DNA of 64,000 nt from Heliopora coerulea (GCA_030142905.1 JASJOG010000092.1:806001-870000), one strand, 5' to 3'. Shown: positions 42,401 to 55,341, counted from the stretch's first letter. The notes: a model not told the origin generated them from the sequence alone. Program-made: numbers and translations.

Positions 42401-42504
42401 AAAGCTTTTATCGAAGCTTTAGTAAAGGGTATTACTAGAGCAATGTCTTTATCGTTTTACTGACACCTTCCACAAGCGAGAAGGACGAAAGGGGGAAAAA
42501 TCTA

Positions 42505-42580
42505 ATGCACCAAAGAATCGAACTCGCGACCAAAGTTTCGTAGACGTTCACGTTCACCCAGGGCTATCCAACATAACACA
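42505..42580 (-). repeat. tRNA-like relic
   Basis: On the minus strand gatagccctgggtgaacgtg resembles box A and gcgagttcgattcttt box B. The acceptor stem does not pair well. Probably a tRNA-derived repeat. Confidence 0.4.
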
Positions 42581-43035
42581 TAACTAATGGCATTGATTAT
42601 TAGCAATAACACAAAAAGTTTATTTCACAAATGTCGATCGACACATGTCCCACAATATTTCGAACAAAACAATTTGCTTCGTACATAAACAGCTTGGATT
42701 GAGATGGAAGTAAGCAATCTACTGGACATAAACGATATTACACGACTACATTACCAACACGCCATCGCAAGTATCACTCCGCGAGTCGAGGGCAGACATC
42801 TTAGGACTTCAGTAACGCGCGCGCCACACCACTAGGTCGTAGAGGCGACAGCATGACAGTAGTGAGCAGAGGAGAACCCGAAATAGGCGTTGACAAGCGA
42901 AGGGTTACAAGTCAAATTTTTTCAAAGATTTTGTAAAAATTTCTTTCTTTTTTCCGCTTCCTCTTCTGCCTCGTCTTCCTTCTCCATTCTTTGTACTTCT
43001 GACCTTGGTACTTAGCGTCAACGGTAGCGTCACCG

Positions 43036-43106
43036 CGGCGCTTCGATCCTAGGGGCGCTTGAACGCCCGCAACAGGGTCTATCCACTAAGCCATTGTGGC
43101 ATTCGA
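43036..43106 (-). repeat. tRNA-like relic 2
   Basis: Minus strand reads atggcttagtggatagaccc (good box A) then gcgggcgttcaagcgccc and ctaggatcgaagcgc (weak box B). Could be a decayed tRNA or a SINE head. Confidence 0.45.
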
Positions 43107-43599
43107 TGAAAGCAATCATCTAATTGTAGTAATCTTTTCTTTAACAAAGCACACAACGAAAAAAAAATTAGCAAAAACACTCAAATAAAACGACTATTTT
43201 GAAGAAACAAGAATTAGATTAAGAATAAAAACTAACACAGCTTCATTATCGTCAAATATTACAACTGTACTTGCTCAAAAAGTATTTTAAAACGTTATTT
43301 GAAGTTTCTAACCAACGCTACGCTAAACGGCTAAATACTACAATTATGCGCAAGAGAACGAACTGGACGGAAAGGTCACTAAGCTTGATGTACACGTGTC
43401 GAGTGAACGCTTTGACGAAGAGATCCGGAATGGCTCGTTTCAAGGGAAAATATGGCCATAAAACTATATCGGACATCTCCACACTTCCTCTGTGAAATTC
43501 TGCTACATCCAGAATGCCAAAATAGACATTTGGAGAAAGTTTGGTACAAAGACTTCGTCAAAAATTGGCTGTAATACAAACCATGTGGCCGAAGGCAAG

Positions 43600-43682
43600 A
43601 TGGCGTCCTTGAAGTTCCGAAAGATTGGGGGAAGAGCTTTTAATTGTAAGAAAAGGCTACGGAATCACATTTTTACAACGCT
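43600..43682 (+). CDS. Unknown gene, candidate exon 1
   Basis: Twenty-seven codons plus two bases from an ATG with A at -3 and G at +4. AAGATGGCG resembles a YY1-type initiation motif seen in many animal first exons. Donor is a full gtaagt. An upstream in-frame ATG at 43492 is possible. Confidence 0.45.
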
Positions 43683-46600
43683 GTAAGTAAGGTAGTCCTG
43701 GTGGGATTGCTTTTTCAGAAGTATAGATCGTTTAATTTTCCTTTAGGCCAAGTTAAACAGTTTGACTAACCTAATTAATTATGCATAAACACTTCACTTC
43801 AGCAACAAACTTTCTCCCCCCCGGTTCCCCAAAGTGTCCAGCATCCTACTTCCCATTCATTTCTACTTCCATTCTTCCCATTCTGTTTAATTTAACTACT
43901 TCCATATTTTTATCCACTTCCATCCTGCTTTCCATTAGCCTCCTTCTGGCTTAACCAAGCTCATTCCTATCCATTTATAATTGTTTTCACAGATTTTTTA
44001 AAGCACACCAAACAGTTTTCCCAAAGTATGACAGAATGAAGAAGAAAGACAAAAATCCTTGTTAAAAAAAGAGCTTTCTGAAATTACCAAGCCATGCCCA
44101 AATTTCAAAGAAACAAGAACTTTCCGCAGTGGAAGCCGACCAATTGGTAAGTTTCTCAAGAACAACCCTTATTATCTCAAGCCTTGCCACCCACACATTC
44201 ATCACCACGTCATAAAAATATTGTATGAAATGGAGAGATCACTGAAAGTATTAAAATCCAATCCTACTGGATACCAATACAATAGTATAACTGGTAATAT
44301 TATACAATGGTAACATACTATAATACAATCAAAATACAATAACACTTATATTTTATGTAAAAATACAATTCTAAGCTTCTCATTAATTTTTTTAACAGAT
44401 TATTCATCAAAGTCCAGGAGATGTCTGAAATGAGCAAGCCACACCCAAATTTCAAAGAAACAAGAACCTTCTGCAGTGGAAGCCGACCAATTGGTAAGTT
44501 TCTTAAGAGCAACTCTTATTAGCTCAAGACTAGCCACCCACAAATTCATCATCATGTCATGACTCTATTGTATGCCATCGAGAGATGACTGAAAGTATTA
44601 AAATCCAATCCTATTGGACACCAATACAATCGGTAACATTATATAACACAAGCAAAATGTTACTTATATTTTGTGTAAAAAAAAATTCTAACTCTTTTAT
44701 CACTTTTTTTAACAGATTGATTATCAAAGTCACTGAGGTATCTGAAAGTAGCAAGTTACACTCAAATTTTGAAGAATCAAGAACCTTCTGCTGTGGAAGT
44801 AGACAAATGGTGAGTTTCTTAAAAAAAGTCATTATTACCACAAGACAGCCACAAATACATTCATCGCCACATCGTAAAATACTGCATGTCGTGATAAGAA
44901 GGCCATGGAGAGATGAGTGAATGTTTTAAAATCCAACCCAATTCAATACCAGTTGCTAAGAATATATAATTCTAAACTTTTCGTTAATTGTTTTAACAGA
45001 TTCTTCATCAAAGTCAACGAGATGTCTGAAATAAGCAAGCCACACCAAAATTCTGAACAATCAAGAACCTTCGTCAATGGAAGATGACAAATGGTAAGTT
45101 TCTTAAAAACAGTTATTACCATAACACAGCCATGCACACAATGAATCATTACCACATCATAAAAATACTGTATGTCATGATAAGAAGGCCATAGCAAGCT
45201 GACTAAAAGTTTTAAAATCCAATCCTATTTAATACCACAAATTAAGTATGGTACTCCAACTTCACGAATGTCAATTTCTCAGCATCAATGATGTAATCGG
45301 ACAAAATTGCTTAACATGTGTCTGTGCTCCTTGCCATCCAGTTCACAGCATGTGATAATGTAGATATGGGCTCATGAGAAGAAGCAGGACAAAACTAATC
45401 AGCAAAGTGCAGTGGTGAAAAAAAGTGAATTGAGTATAAAGCATTAAATGAACATAAGCCAATCTGATCCATTTCTTGTGGACAAATGAAAGGAGGCTGC
45501 CTTCAATACTGATTGTAAGAATGTTTTGGATCACTGCTGGTATCCTTGGCTGATACAGAACACAAATATGCATAACTGTCAAAGTTCTGACTAACAAACA
45601 ATAGCTGTTCTCTGACCAAAATGGTTTTTATTGCATGTTTTCAACTGTTGGTCTACAGTATTCAATGGGTGAATGATAATGAGGTTACAAGTGTGGTTCC
45701 TATTTAAATGTACAAAGCTATAAGTGTCAGTCTAAAATAAGTGGGAAGAGCAAAGAACAAAGTAGTGCTGACAAATATTATCTCTTCATTAAGATAGAGT
45801 ACTGTCCTGGTAGCGGTTTAGAGTTGTTGTCAGCTTCTTTGATGGAGGCAGTGTGCCATGACTCTAGTGTTTTTCTGATTCTATAGTTTCCCTTATCTGC
45901 AATTCTAGCATTATCAATGTCTACATGATGGTCAAGTTTCCATGCATGGTTGGTGATATTAGAGCCCTGCACAAAAGTTTTTATCTTTTTAATATGTTCC
46001 TTTATCCGTGTACTGAATGCCCTTCCAGTTTCTCCAACATAATTCCAATCGCACTCACTGCAAGGTGAAGGTTCACTGACATTTCATATACCAACAGAAG
46101 AACAAAAGAACTTTGTTTACCAGATAACTTGCACAGAGTGTAATTGGGATTATGTTGGAGAAACTGGGAGGGCATTCAGTACACAGATAAAGGAACACAT
46201 AAAAAACAAAAACGTTTGCGTAAAGCTCTAGTATTGCTAACCACACATGGAAACTTGACCATCATATAGACATGGATAATGCTTGAATTATAGATAGGGG
46301 AAACTATAGAATCAGAAAAACACTAGAATCATGGCACACTGCCTCCATCAAAGAAGCTGACAACAACTCTAAACCCCTACCAGGACAATACTCTATCTTA
46401 ATGAAGAGATAATATTTGTCGGCACCACTTTGTTCTTTGCTCTTCCCACTTATTTTAGACTGACACTTATAGCTTTGTATATTTAAATAGGAACCACACT
46501 CGTAACCTCATAATTCACCCATTGAAGACCGTAGACTGACAGTCAAAAGCTCGCAATAAAAACCATTTTGGTCAGAGAACACCTATTCTTTGTTGGTTAT

Positions 46601-48303
46601 GTATAACCCTGGCTGCGTTTCCTCGATCTTCCAATGTCACTGTTTTATTAGGAATGCTTTAAGAAAAAGTTGACCTAACCTACTGTTTAAAAACACAGCA
46701 AATTCCGAAGAACTTGCTGTAAACTTAAGATTGGAGTTACAAAATGACAGAATAGGCAGGGCAAAGGTAATATTTTGACTCTACAAGCAAGCCGTTATCC
46801 TGATGTCGGACATACAGATGAGAGAAAATTGTGAGATAAAATAATGATTTAATTCAAGATTTTTTGGCAAAAGGTTAAAAAATGAAGACCCATCACCAAT
46901 CTCTTTCCTCATTGCTGAAGAGTCAAAGATCTGCTGACTTGATGCAACCTATTTGAAAACCTTAACAATCATCCATTTCCTGTCTCAAATACATTACTTT
47001 TCTTACTCATGGAAATCTAATAATTAATTACTTCAAGATAGTTAACTCAGAAATAATAATTATAATTTATTATTTTCCTAAGAGGAAGTATTTCTAAGAG
47101 TTAAAAGGCTAAAGTTGAACAATAGGCTCAAAGCAGCCAAAGAGCTTAACTTATTCCTTGAACAATGATCATCTAATCTGTCAGAATGCATCCACTGGCA
47201 TGATTACTTTCTTTTATTGAACAGCTTTTTTCCATGACATCATCTGTGTGTATTAGTGTGTATAAGGTTAATGGCTTGCTCGCAATTTTAGCAAAGCTTA
47301 GATAATCTCTTTGTGACAGAGCTAAAATATTACCTTTACCATCTCTATTGTCTTATCTTTACTCTAATCATGGGTTTACAAGAAGTTGTGCTTCAGAATT
47401 TACTTTTTACCTTCAAAAATTCTCAGCTGGCAATGGTTTTAATCTAATCTACGGAAAGTGTAGGAGTCTGAGAATTTTACTAACCAGGTTAGAAAGTGCA
47501 GCAATTTGAAACTTGAAATGACTGAAAGAAGAGTTCTTGCATATCAGTAATGACAACGTTTGGGACTAGGTACCATTTTCCTTAACTAATAAAATACACA
47601 AAAAACCCATTCCACATGCTGGTATTGGTATGTAAAAACTCTAATTTTCTGGGATGTCTTGGAAGATATTTAGATAGGAGCAACAATAAGTCAAGACTAT
47701 GGTACAGACCTTTATCGCTAAAATGTGGCATAGGGCCGTGCACAGACCAGCATGTAATTGGTCAAGATATTCTCACATTAAAAAGAAATGTCTTGATATG
47801 AGATTGGTCGGTTAATTTGAACTTAGGTGTGCAAAGGAAGACATTTTATGAATAAAAAACCCATCAAAATTGGAGTTCAGAAGATGATTTTGTGTTAAAG
47901 AGCTTGCATGAAATTTAAAATAAATTAAAAAGCAACATTTGTACCATACAGGCATCTTTCAAGGAATTGCTATGGCCTAGGAGATCACCATGACTGCACT
48001 GTACCTAACATTAACCACAACACATAGCTCCCATTATCTCTCTAGTTAATATGAAACCAAGAACCATTACATTCATTTTTGTCTTGGCCACCAGACAGAA
48101 GTTTCACCTTTTTACAAGCACAATACATTAGTTTTTCTCAACTTTATCTTGAAAATAATTCTAATCAAAATTTTCACCTCATCTTTTCAGATTCAAAGCC
48201 TACGCAAAGAGACCGAAAGACAACCAATCGAACTGGAAGTTTTACCCCTGTTACAGTGGATGAATGGACCCCAAGACTAACAGAACAAGTCCTTACAAGA
48301 TAA
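43600..48303 (+). CDS. Possible small spliced gene, unknown function, about 96 residues
   Basis: Model: exon 1 43600-43682 (ATG in aagATGGCG context, MASLKFRKIGGRAF, donor acgct|gtaagt, phase 2), exon 2 44399-44493 (phase 2 in, phase 1 out, KPHPNFKETRTFCSGSRPI), terminal exon 48191-48303 (phase 1 in, SFTPVTVDEWTPRLTEQVL, TAA). Phases agree at both junctions. The protein is basic and lacks signal peptide or membrane segment; I do not recognise it. Exon 2 lies in a fourfold tandem repeat, so other copies or extra exons may be used. A Penelope-like inverted pair sits in the last intron. Only splice logic supports the model. Confidence 0.45.
43993..45093 (+). repeat. Four tandem copies of an exon-like unit (286-346 bp period)
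   Basis: Exon-like cores end at 44146, 44493, 44809 and 45093, each followed by gtaagtttctt or gtgagtttctt; copies 2-4 begin after a ttttaacag acceptor (44399, 44716, 45000). Copies 1 and 2 keep phase 1 at the donor. Copies 3 and 4 have a one-base deletion before the donor, and copy 4 an in-frame TGA, so they look like decayed exons. Copy 1 has a different 5' part and an A7 run. Confidence 0.75.
45603..46063 (-). mobile_element. Penelope-like element 3' end, inverted copy 1
   Basis: Minus strand encodes the GIY-YIG endonuclease tail of a Penelope-like retroelement: CSECDWNYVGETGRAFSTR then NHAWKLDHHVDIDNARI and SWHTASIKEADNNSKPLPG. Frame is open to TGA/TAA near 45778. The RT half is absent. 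Confidence 0.8.
46129..46587 (+). mobile_element. Penelope-like element 3' end, inverted copy 2
   Basis: Mirror of the copy at 45603-46063, separated by about 65 bp. VYQITCTECNWDYVGETGR begins just left of the arm (46105). This copy is decayed: a frame break after aaaacgtttgcg and an in-frame stop in the gataatgcttgaattat region. Arms share both ends, including ggtcagagaaca at the outer side. Confidence 0.8.
46588..48190. other. Non-coding stretch, last intron of the possible small gene
   Basis: AT-rich, no strong repeats. Ends with ctcatcttttcag, a good acceptor for the terminal exon. Confidence 0.55.
48191..48303 (+). CDS. Unknown gene, candidate terminal exon
   Basis: Phase 1 in after catcttttcag; SKPTQRDRKTTNRTGSF, then TPVTVDEWTPRLTEQVLTR and TAA. 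Well-mixed residues in an AT-rich area make chance less likely. AATAAA near 48662 could be a poly(A) signal. Confidence 0.5.
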
Positions 48304-51060
48304 ATCACTTATGACTGTGAGTTTCTTACTGTAATTTAGTACAATAGCTGATACATTTTAGTGAGATCAAAGAGGATTCCTTACTTTGTCGATGAAAGTA
48401 ACCTTCAGAGGTTTTCCTTAAAACCTTTTTTTCCTCAGAATTCTAAAAACAAAGTGGTTATAACAGATTAATGGATAGCAAGCATTTATAGGACTATCAC
48501 TGTGAATTAAATAAGGATGATGCTTTAAACTCTACAAGACTGTTTGAAACCAGCTGTCCAATTTGCTTGATATCCACTTCCACAATATATCCATGTTCAA
48601 ACTTTCATACTAAGTTACTCACCCATTACATACAGTTCAGTTATATTTTAAAATACAACAAAAATAAAATGCAGAAACAATCCCAAAACATTACATGATA
48701 AAAGCTAAAAAATATCATTTTCTGAACATCTCATTTTTAACTATCCAGCAAGTATTTTTGAGGATACCATGTTGACAAAAAACCAACTGGTTTTTGATGA
48801 AACAACAAATTTAATTTTGGTAGATTTCTGGAAAAAAAAAACAACAAAAAGTATTATAATGCTTTCCATGATGTATTTTCATCATCAAATAGAATAACCT
48901 AGAGTGTAAGTTAGTATGGAAGTACATGGATATATCCAGTAAACACTTTCCTTGGGGTATGGTATGGTTAGAAACAACATTTTCAGATTGGTTTAAACCT
49001 TTGTTTGTAATTAACCATTAATAAAAGCAAATTGAGAAAAACTCACTTTGTTAAAAAAACCCCAAAAAACCCCAAAAACACAAAAACAAAGCATCAGAAG
49101 ACAAGACACCAAAGGAATGATGATATGTCCACTTTTGGCTCTTCAATTAATTTTCTCAAATAAAATAGCAACATACCTTCATGATTATGAAGAGAAATAT
49201 CTCCAGTTGGGTAAGTTGATTTCAATTGAATCATTCTAAAAAGTTTATGAATATGACTGAGAACAATTTGGAATTTTTTTTGTACATAAAACAGCCCTAA
49301 TGGACTGGAAAATTGCAATTAAAAAAAAAAAATTAAAAAAAAATAAAAAAAAAAAGATTGTAACCATGCCATTATCCTAAGAAAGTAAGCTAGATAAAAT
49401 GATATGCAGTCAAAGTCTATTGGTATGTCTTTCATGTGCTATATGGAATGGAAATAAGCCTGTTGGTCATGCATAGCAGAAAAATATTGAAAATACTCCA
49501 GTCAACACTTAGTCATTTTCTACACAAAACTCAAGGTCTCCAGTTGTGATAAAGGATTGTACAGTATCAAAATAATTTTAATGGTTTCTTTTCCAAAATT
49601 TATGAATTGAGCAAAAATATGGCAATTCTCTGCATTACTTTTCAATTTCAAAACCATTACATATTGTTTCTTTTGAATTTTTACATCTGTTTGCTTAAGT
49701 TGGTTTTCCATATTTCAAGCATCATGCTAAAATTGATTGCAAGAGCTATTGTAACATAATCATGTTTACCAAATTGAAATCCTACTAAATAATAAAATTC
49801 ATTGGTCCACTAATGATATGGACCAAAAAAATTCAGCATAGTATAAGCTGTTTAGCATAATAGGTTGCTCCAAGTAAGCAAAAGTTTGTCCTCAAGTCAA
49901 ATCTGTGGGCAAATTTTTCCTTGTATGGACCACTTGCCTCTACATGAAAGACACTAATATGCTATGGCTGTATGGACAAAGTCAACTCCCTCACAAATTC
50001 CTGTTTTAAGTGAGAGTTTGCAATACGGTGAATGTTTTCACTTGGCATTCCAAGACTCACTGAGCTACTCAGGTACACACTTTGGCTTGGTTTTTCAAGA
50101 CACAACCTCAGCAACACACACTTCTGTTGCTCAAAATAAGTTTCAGAAAATACATCCTCTATCTTTTTTAAAAACAAACAAGGTGCTTTTCAGTTTTCAT
50201 ATTTAAAAAAAGATAATCAAAATTCACCAGTTTACTATGGTTAAACCTGATAAGCTGCATTATCTCAGTAGTAAAATTGGTAAGGTTTTCAAATTTGCAA
50301 CACCAGAAAAGACAAAATCCATGAGGGAGTTGACTTTTATGTTGAGTAATTAAGTAATAACTTTCATCAAATAGAAATCCTCTTTGATCTAGTAAATGTA
50401 TCATCTTAGAGAGCAACTGTGTTACCCTTTAATGCGTTCCGGCCTCATTAAGTGTAGGACAGTTGACCCTGGGCCAGCCACATATTAGGTTAACTTTTTG
50501 GCACTTGTTAAATTTTTAGTATTTAGGTGGGTTAAGTAGATGTAGTATAACGTAATTTATATATATTTATTTTTTGTTTTTTATTACTGTAATTTTTAAG
50601 GTAAATATAGCATAACGTAATTTATTTTATTTTATTTATTTTTATTACTGTAATTTACATGTAAATGTGGGTGGAGCGTTGTGTGCAGTGTAGGAAAGGG
50701 TTCAGGATGAAAACTTTTTGAGTTATTTTACAACTAAAATGAAGAAAAAAGGGAAAACTTGTCTGTTTTGGCAAATTTATTTTGATGTAAAATTATCCGT
50801 GAACGATCCAAGATGTTTCGTTCATTTTCAAAAAGAAATTTAAAATTCGGTTGGGGTGGGGGTAGGGGGATGGGGGACGGCAGGTGAAAGTGTGACTGTT
50901 GGTGCGTGTTTGTGGTAGTGTGTGAGAAACGAATGAAGGAAAGTAGAGGCAGATGAGGCAGCTGAGGAAGATGAGGCAGTTTGAGGCAGTTGCTAGGAAC
51001 TAGTTGGGCAGTATGGGACTGCATGCTGTCAGTTTGGCATTGGTAATTTCAGGGGATGTG
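48304..51060. other. AT-rich intergenic stretch
   Basis: No gene supported. Includes an A-rich tract at 49318-49355 and a direct duplication of a block with cataacgtaattta and ttattactgtaattt near 50545-50660. Small ORFs have no exon signals worth trusting. Confidence 0.6.
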
Positions 51061-51068
51061 GATTTCAA

Positions 51069-51118
51069 ATTTGCATGTTAAAATTTGCATGTTAAAATTT
51101 GCATGTTAAAATTTGCAT
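51069..51118. promoter_or_regulatory. Four tandem ATTTGCAT octamers, 14-bp period
   Basis: ATTTGCAT begins at 51069, 51083, 51097 and 51111, each spaced by gttaaa. ATTTGCAT is the classic POU/Oct-binding octamer. The strict period may simply be a microsatellite, so function is uncertain. Confidence 0.45.
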
Positions 51119-51222
51119 GATTAAATTGTTATGTTGTTGTTGTTATTGTTATATTTAGTTAGGTATAAGGTTGCTCTCTGAGGACAGCAACTTCACAATT
51201 GTCGAAGTTGGTGGTTCTCTTT

Positions 51223-51297
51223 ACTGCCCCGGCTGACTCTCTGAGTGCTACTTCTACTTATAGTAGGAGTAGCACTTGGGGAGTCAGCCGGGGCAGT
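51223..51297 (+). ncRNA. 75-nt hairpin, candidate microRNA precursor or foldback repeat
   Basis: Positions 1-35 pair with 41-75 without bulges: 31 Watson-Crick and four G.U pairs in the + RNA, loop ttata. Stem starts actgccccggctgactc. All non-Watson-Crick positions are G.U on the + strand and would be A.C on the minus strand, which favours a + transcript. Length fits a pre-miRNA, but a MITE-like foldback is equally possible. Confidence 0.45.
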
Positions 51298-51299
51298 TT

Positions 51300-54200
51300 G
51301 TTTGTATATATAGGGGAATTCCCATGGGAATTGAATAATTAAACAAAAAGGAGTCTTTTTAAATTTGAAAAAATTTTTATTTCAAACATCAATTGTAATA
51401 GTATAATTACAATTCAAATAAAGTTTTTGAAAAGAACCACCTTTGTATGTGTGAGTCATTATAAAAGAGAACAACATGGCTGTGAAATGAACATTGCTTT
51501 TGTAAACACAGAGGGTATAACCCAACAAAAGCTATATTCATCAAGCAATCAGCACAAACACTGCCTGCCCAACAATCTAACACCAGGCTAGTCCATTAAA
51601 AACAAAGTTGAACAACTGGTGTCAAACAGTTGGAAGGCAACAGTTCTTACTGATAGCTAGAGACTACTTAGATCTTTTCTGATAAAGGCAAGCATTACAC
51701 TTAAAGAGATAAACAATTGTGCAATAACACGAAACAGGCAAACATTGCAAGATATTTCTCTTTGCACAATTGAACAGAAAGAACATGGCTGCTCAGAATT
51801 TTTTGTTTTGTGTTGAAATGGAAGAAAATTAATTCAGTCCACAGCATTAGAAACCAAACAAATCAATCAAGTATGTAGCAGCCAAACATCTTTCTTTTTT
51901 TTTAACCTGACGATAATTTTAGTCAAAGAACGTTGTTAAACTTGATGCAGGAAGGTGATGAAAATTACTTGGAGAGCAAAGAACGACCAGAAAATGGGCT
52001 TAATTCTAAGTTTTTTTCACGACCACCACAAAACGTTTCATTAATTTTGAGGAAAATTTGTACATAGCTAGCAAAACAATTTGGCATGTGTAAACAATTT
52101 TTACCAAATGTCATTTGAAAATCATTTTGGAAAAAAAATCAAAACAAAATTTTCAATAATATTGCAAAGTTTACTTTCAATTTCTTTATATCAATTTGAA
52201 AATTTGCTGGGAAGCTTTACAAATTTAGAAGTTTATAAGAAATTTCAGGAAAAAATCACTCTCAAATTTCAAATTTCTCAAGATTAAAAGTGAAACAAAG
52301 TATTCTTGGTATAAGTAAGCACGTTCATCACCTTCCTAAGCAACATAAATAACAATTTCTTTAACTTTAATGCAATTCTGTATATAGAACTTATTCAAAA
52401 ATGGCTACTGGCATCCAAAGGCCAGTTACAGCAACATGCACAACAGATGCCATTCATGAATCAGCTCTGAAGTATTGTATTATCCAAAGAAAGAAAATTG
52501 GCCGATTTCCAACTGAGAAAGAGTTCTAGGGTAAAAGCCTCCCTCGGTTCCATTTGATTTCAGAAATATCAGATAGATAGTTTCATGGGAAAAACACCCT
52601 AAGTACTGTCACTATATCTTTGACTCCACTGGAGAAAAAAGCTTTGACTGTACACAAAGGTAAGTGTCAGAGATGCAAACAAAGCTGAGTAATGCTATCG
52701 GCACTATTGGAAAGATGACAAATAGCCACGGTTTTCTTCAGCTCATTTTTAAATGGTACATTTTTGAGTACAACTATGGGAGAGAAAATTCCCACTAAAC
52801 TAGGCTAGGGGCCTATGTCTATCCAGTTGCTTAATCACAGGAAACGCAATTAAAGGAGCAGAAACAGAGACTAATACTTCATCAGAGTCCACGTAGTTGA
52901 GGAGAGGGTTGTTGAGACAGCCAATTAAAGAAGGGGGACACCACTGCCAAGATGTTCATATGTATTAGAAGCAATATTGTTTGCTTTTTTGCTTGTTTTT
53001 GTCAAAATTTAACACTTTTTTGCAGTGAAACTGATGTCTTGGTTGGCAATGTTATTTTTGAAACAATATTCTTAAACTAATAATGCACAAGAAAAAAAAC
53101 AAAGGAAAATGTACGCCGAGATGAAGGGTTTCGCTTCGTAATCTTTAACTAGCATAAAATTTTAACGATATTCATCCTAATTCACACTTAAAATAGGAAT
53201 TTTATTGTGAAGCTATCTCAAACACATCAAGATGGATAAAATAAAATCAGCTTCACCACATTTACCCAACACAGTTCTCCATGTGTGGACGTTGCAAGAA
53301 ACATTGTTTCACCTATGTGATGTCAGAATCTTTCACACGTTTTTACGATCTGTTGCATGCTTCCAGTTTTCGACCTTTTTAATTCAATGAAAAAATTCAA
53401 TTGAAATTGGATGAAAAATTCAATGGATTTGACTGACTAGACATTCTGTTCTTCAGTGAGCATTTGTTTGTGTTTCTTGATATAATTGACATAGATGCTT
53501 AGAAATCCCGAAAATAAGATTGGTGCTGATCCATACATACAGTACATCATTTGGCGGTAGTGACGAAGATGGGGTACCTCACGAAAACTGATTGTTTTGC
53601 AGAAATTTTCTTGGATAATACAATACTACGGTATTGTCAGGTTAAAAAATCTCTTTAAAGTATAACACTTACTTGTCAAAAAGACCAAGTCTGCATCAGC
53701 CATGACGACCTGTCCTCTTGTATGATAACCCACCCTTATGTTAGGACTGATAAATGACCTAACTCAACCAAATACCAATTGCAAAGGTACTGCACAAAAT
53801 CCTCAAATTGTTTCTAATCATACCCAACATGGACATTACAGAAAATTTATTGGACAATGAAGTATGTCTTCTTAGTTGACATTCTGCCATAAAAATAAAT
53901 TTAACCTGCATGTTCTCCAAAAAATGTCAGTGTAAGTAAAATTTTTCAGAAAGGCAAGCTGTTGTTTATCTTTTTGCACAGTGAAGGATGAAGGCACCAG
54001 CTGGCTTGTGTGGTACTTGTACACTTGGCAATGTTCGCAACTGTTAGCTAAGGGATCATTTTTTTAACTCACATCTCCATGTTTGGAAATCAGATAAAAC
54101 ACTCCTTGTATATGATAATTATATGTGGGAAATCTAATTGTTCTTCACTTAAAAAAAAAGAAAATCCTGCACTTTTATAAACTTCTCAAATTCTGCATAG

Positions 54201-55341
54201 TGTTATTTTTTTTAAATAAACAACAATTAAGAAAAAGAAAACCATTAAAATATCCATGAAAGTTGAAAATGAAAAGTGTCTCATCAACATATTGTATCAA
54301 CAAAAAGAAATGCTTAATGTCCAATAAATTTGAGTAATAAACCATTTCACTCCTAAGTTCATGTTAATGCCAGACAATTTTGTTTTGAAGAATGGCATTT
54401 CCACATCCCAAAGTGTTGAAGTGACCAGTAAATTTAGGACTCCAAACGATTTGGAAGTTAATTGTACAGCTGATTAAATAATAGAGGTGACGAGGCATAA
54501 CGTAAGTGCCACTGTCGCAATACAGATCTCCAGTTTCTACTTTGCTCTTTGTAAGGAAGTATACAATTATCCCTGAAGAGATTTTCTTTTAAGATTCTCA
54601 ACAGAATACAAAAACAGTCCTTGAAACCAAAACTTTATTCATAATTAGAGAAGGCACTTTGAGCACTAATTTAAATTTCTCCCAAAACAATGGACTGTGC
54701 TGTGCAGGTAACACTGCAGATGCACTGTGGCATTCCTTTCTTTACAGTTTTCTGTTCTGTTAGTACCAAAGATTCTTTTGAAACGATCCTCACCTCAATA
54801 TAAATCACAATGATTTGGGGGTATCAATGCATTTTGATCAGGTGTTTGTCTCCAAGACATACAAATAACGTTACATGTACAGGTAGTTGAAATGAAGTGT
54901 TGGTTAACATCATGACTCCAAACAAGTATAATTTAATCAGCTGTACAAACACACGGATTCTCTCCCATAGACTTTTCTTTTCCTATGTCATTTTTGCTCA
55001 TTGGTATTTTGGCTGTTCAAGTCATTGCACAATCCTTTAATGTAGAGTGGAACATGATTACATTGAGCAAAACTGAAGGATAGGTACATCGTTAATTTTA
55101 CATACAAAGAAAACCTCCATGACATAGTTGGTATGCAAACTTCAGTAGGTATGATGATTTTGACCTTTTTTTGCTTGTCAACCATTTATTTATGGCACAT
55201 TTATCTTGCACAACCAAACCATATGTCACCAGAAATCTTAAAGTAAGGATTCAACAAAAAAAAATTCCAGAGATTTCTGCCATTCTTTAACAGGCTAATG
55301 AAATTTTTGCACATCACAATTCAATGCATTATAACCAATTA
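51300..55341. other. AT-rich non-coding stretch left of the palindrome
   Basis: No exon or repeat family stands out. Short ggaattcccatgggaatt palindrome near 51314-51331. Possibly long UTR or intergenic DNA. Confidence 0.6.

Noticed and set aside
45603..46587. Hammerhead ribozyme in the Penelope-like ends
   Set aside because: I looked for CTGATGA with a following GAAA and cleavage GTC in a foldable arrangement and did not see one.
49153..49209. Possible small exon HDYEEKYLQL before a gtaagt-like donor
   Set aside because: Acceptor has no pyrimidine tract and no phase partner nearby was found.
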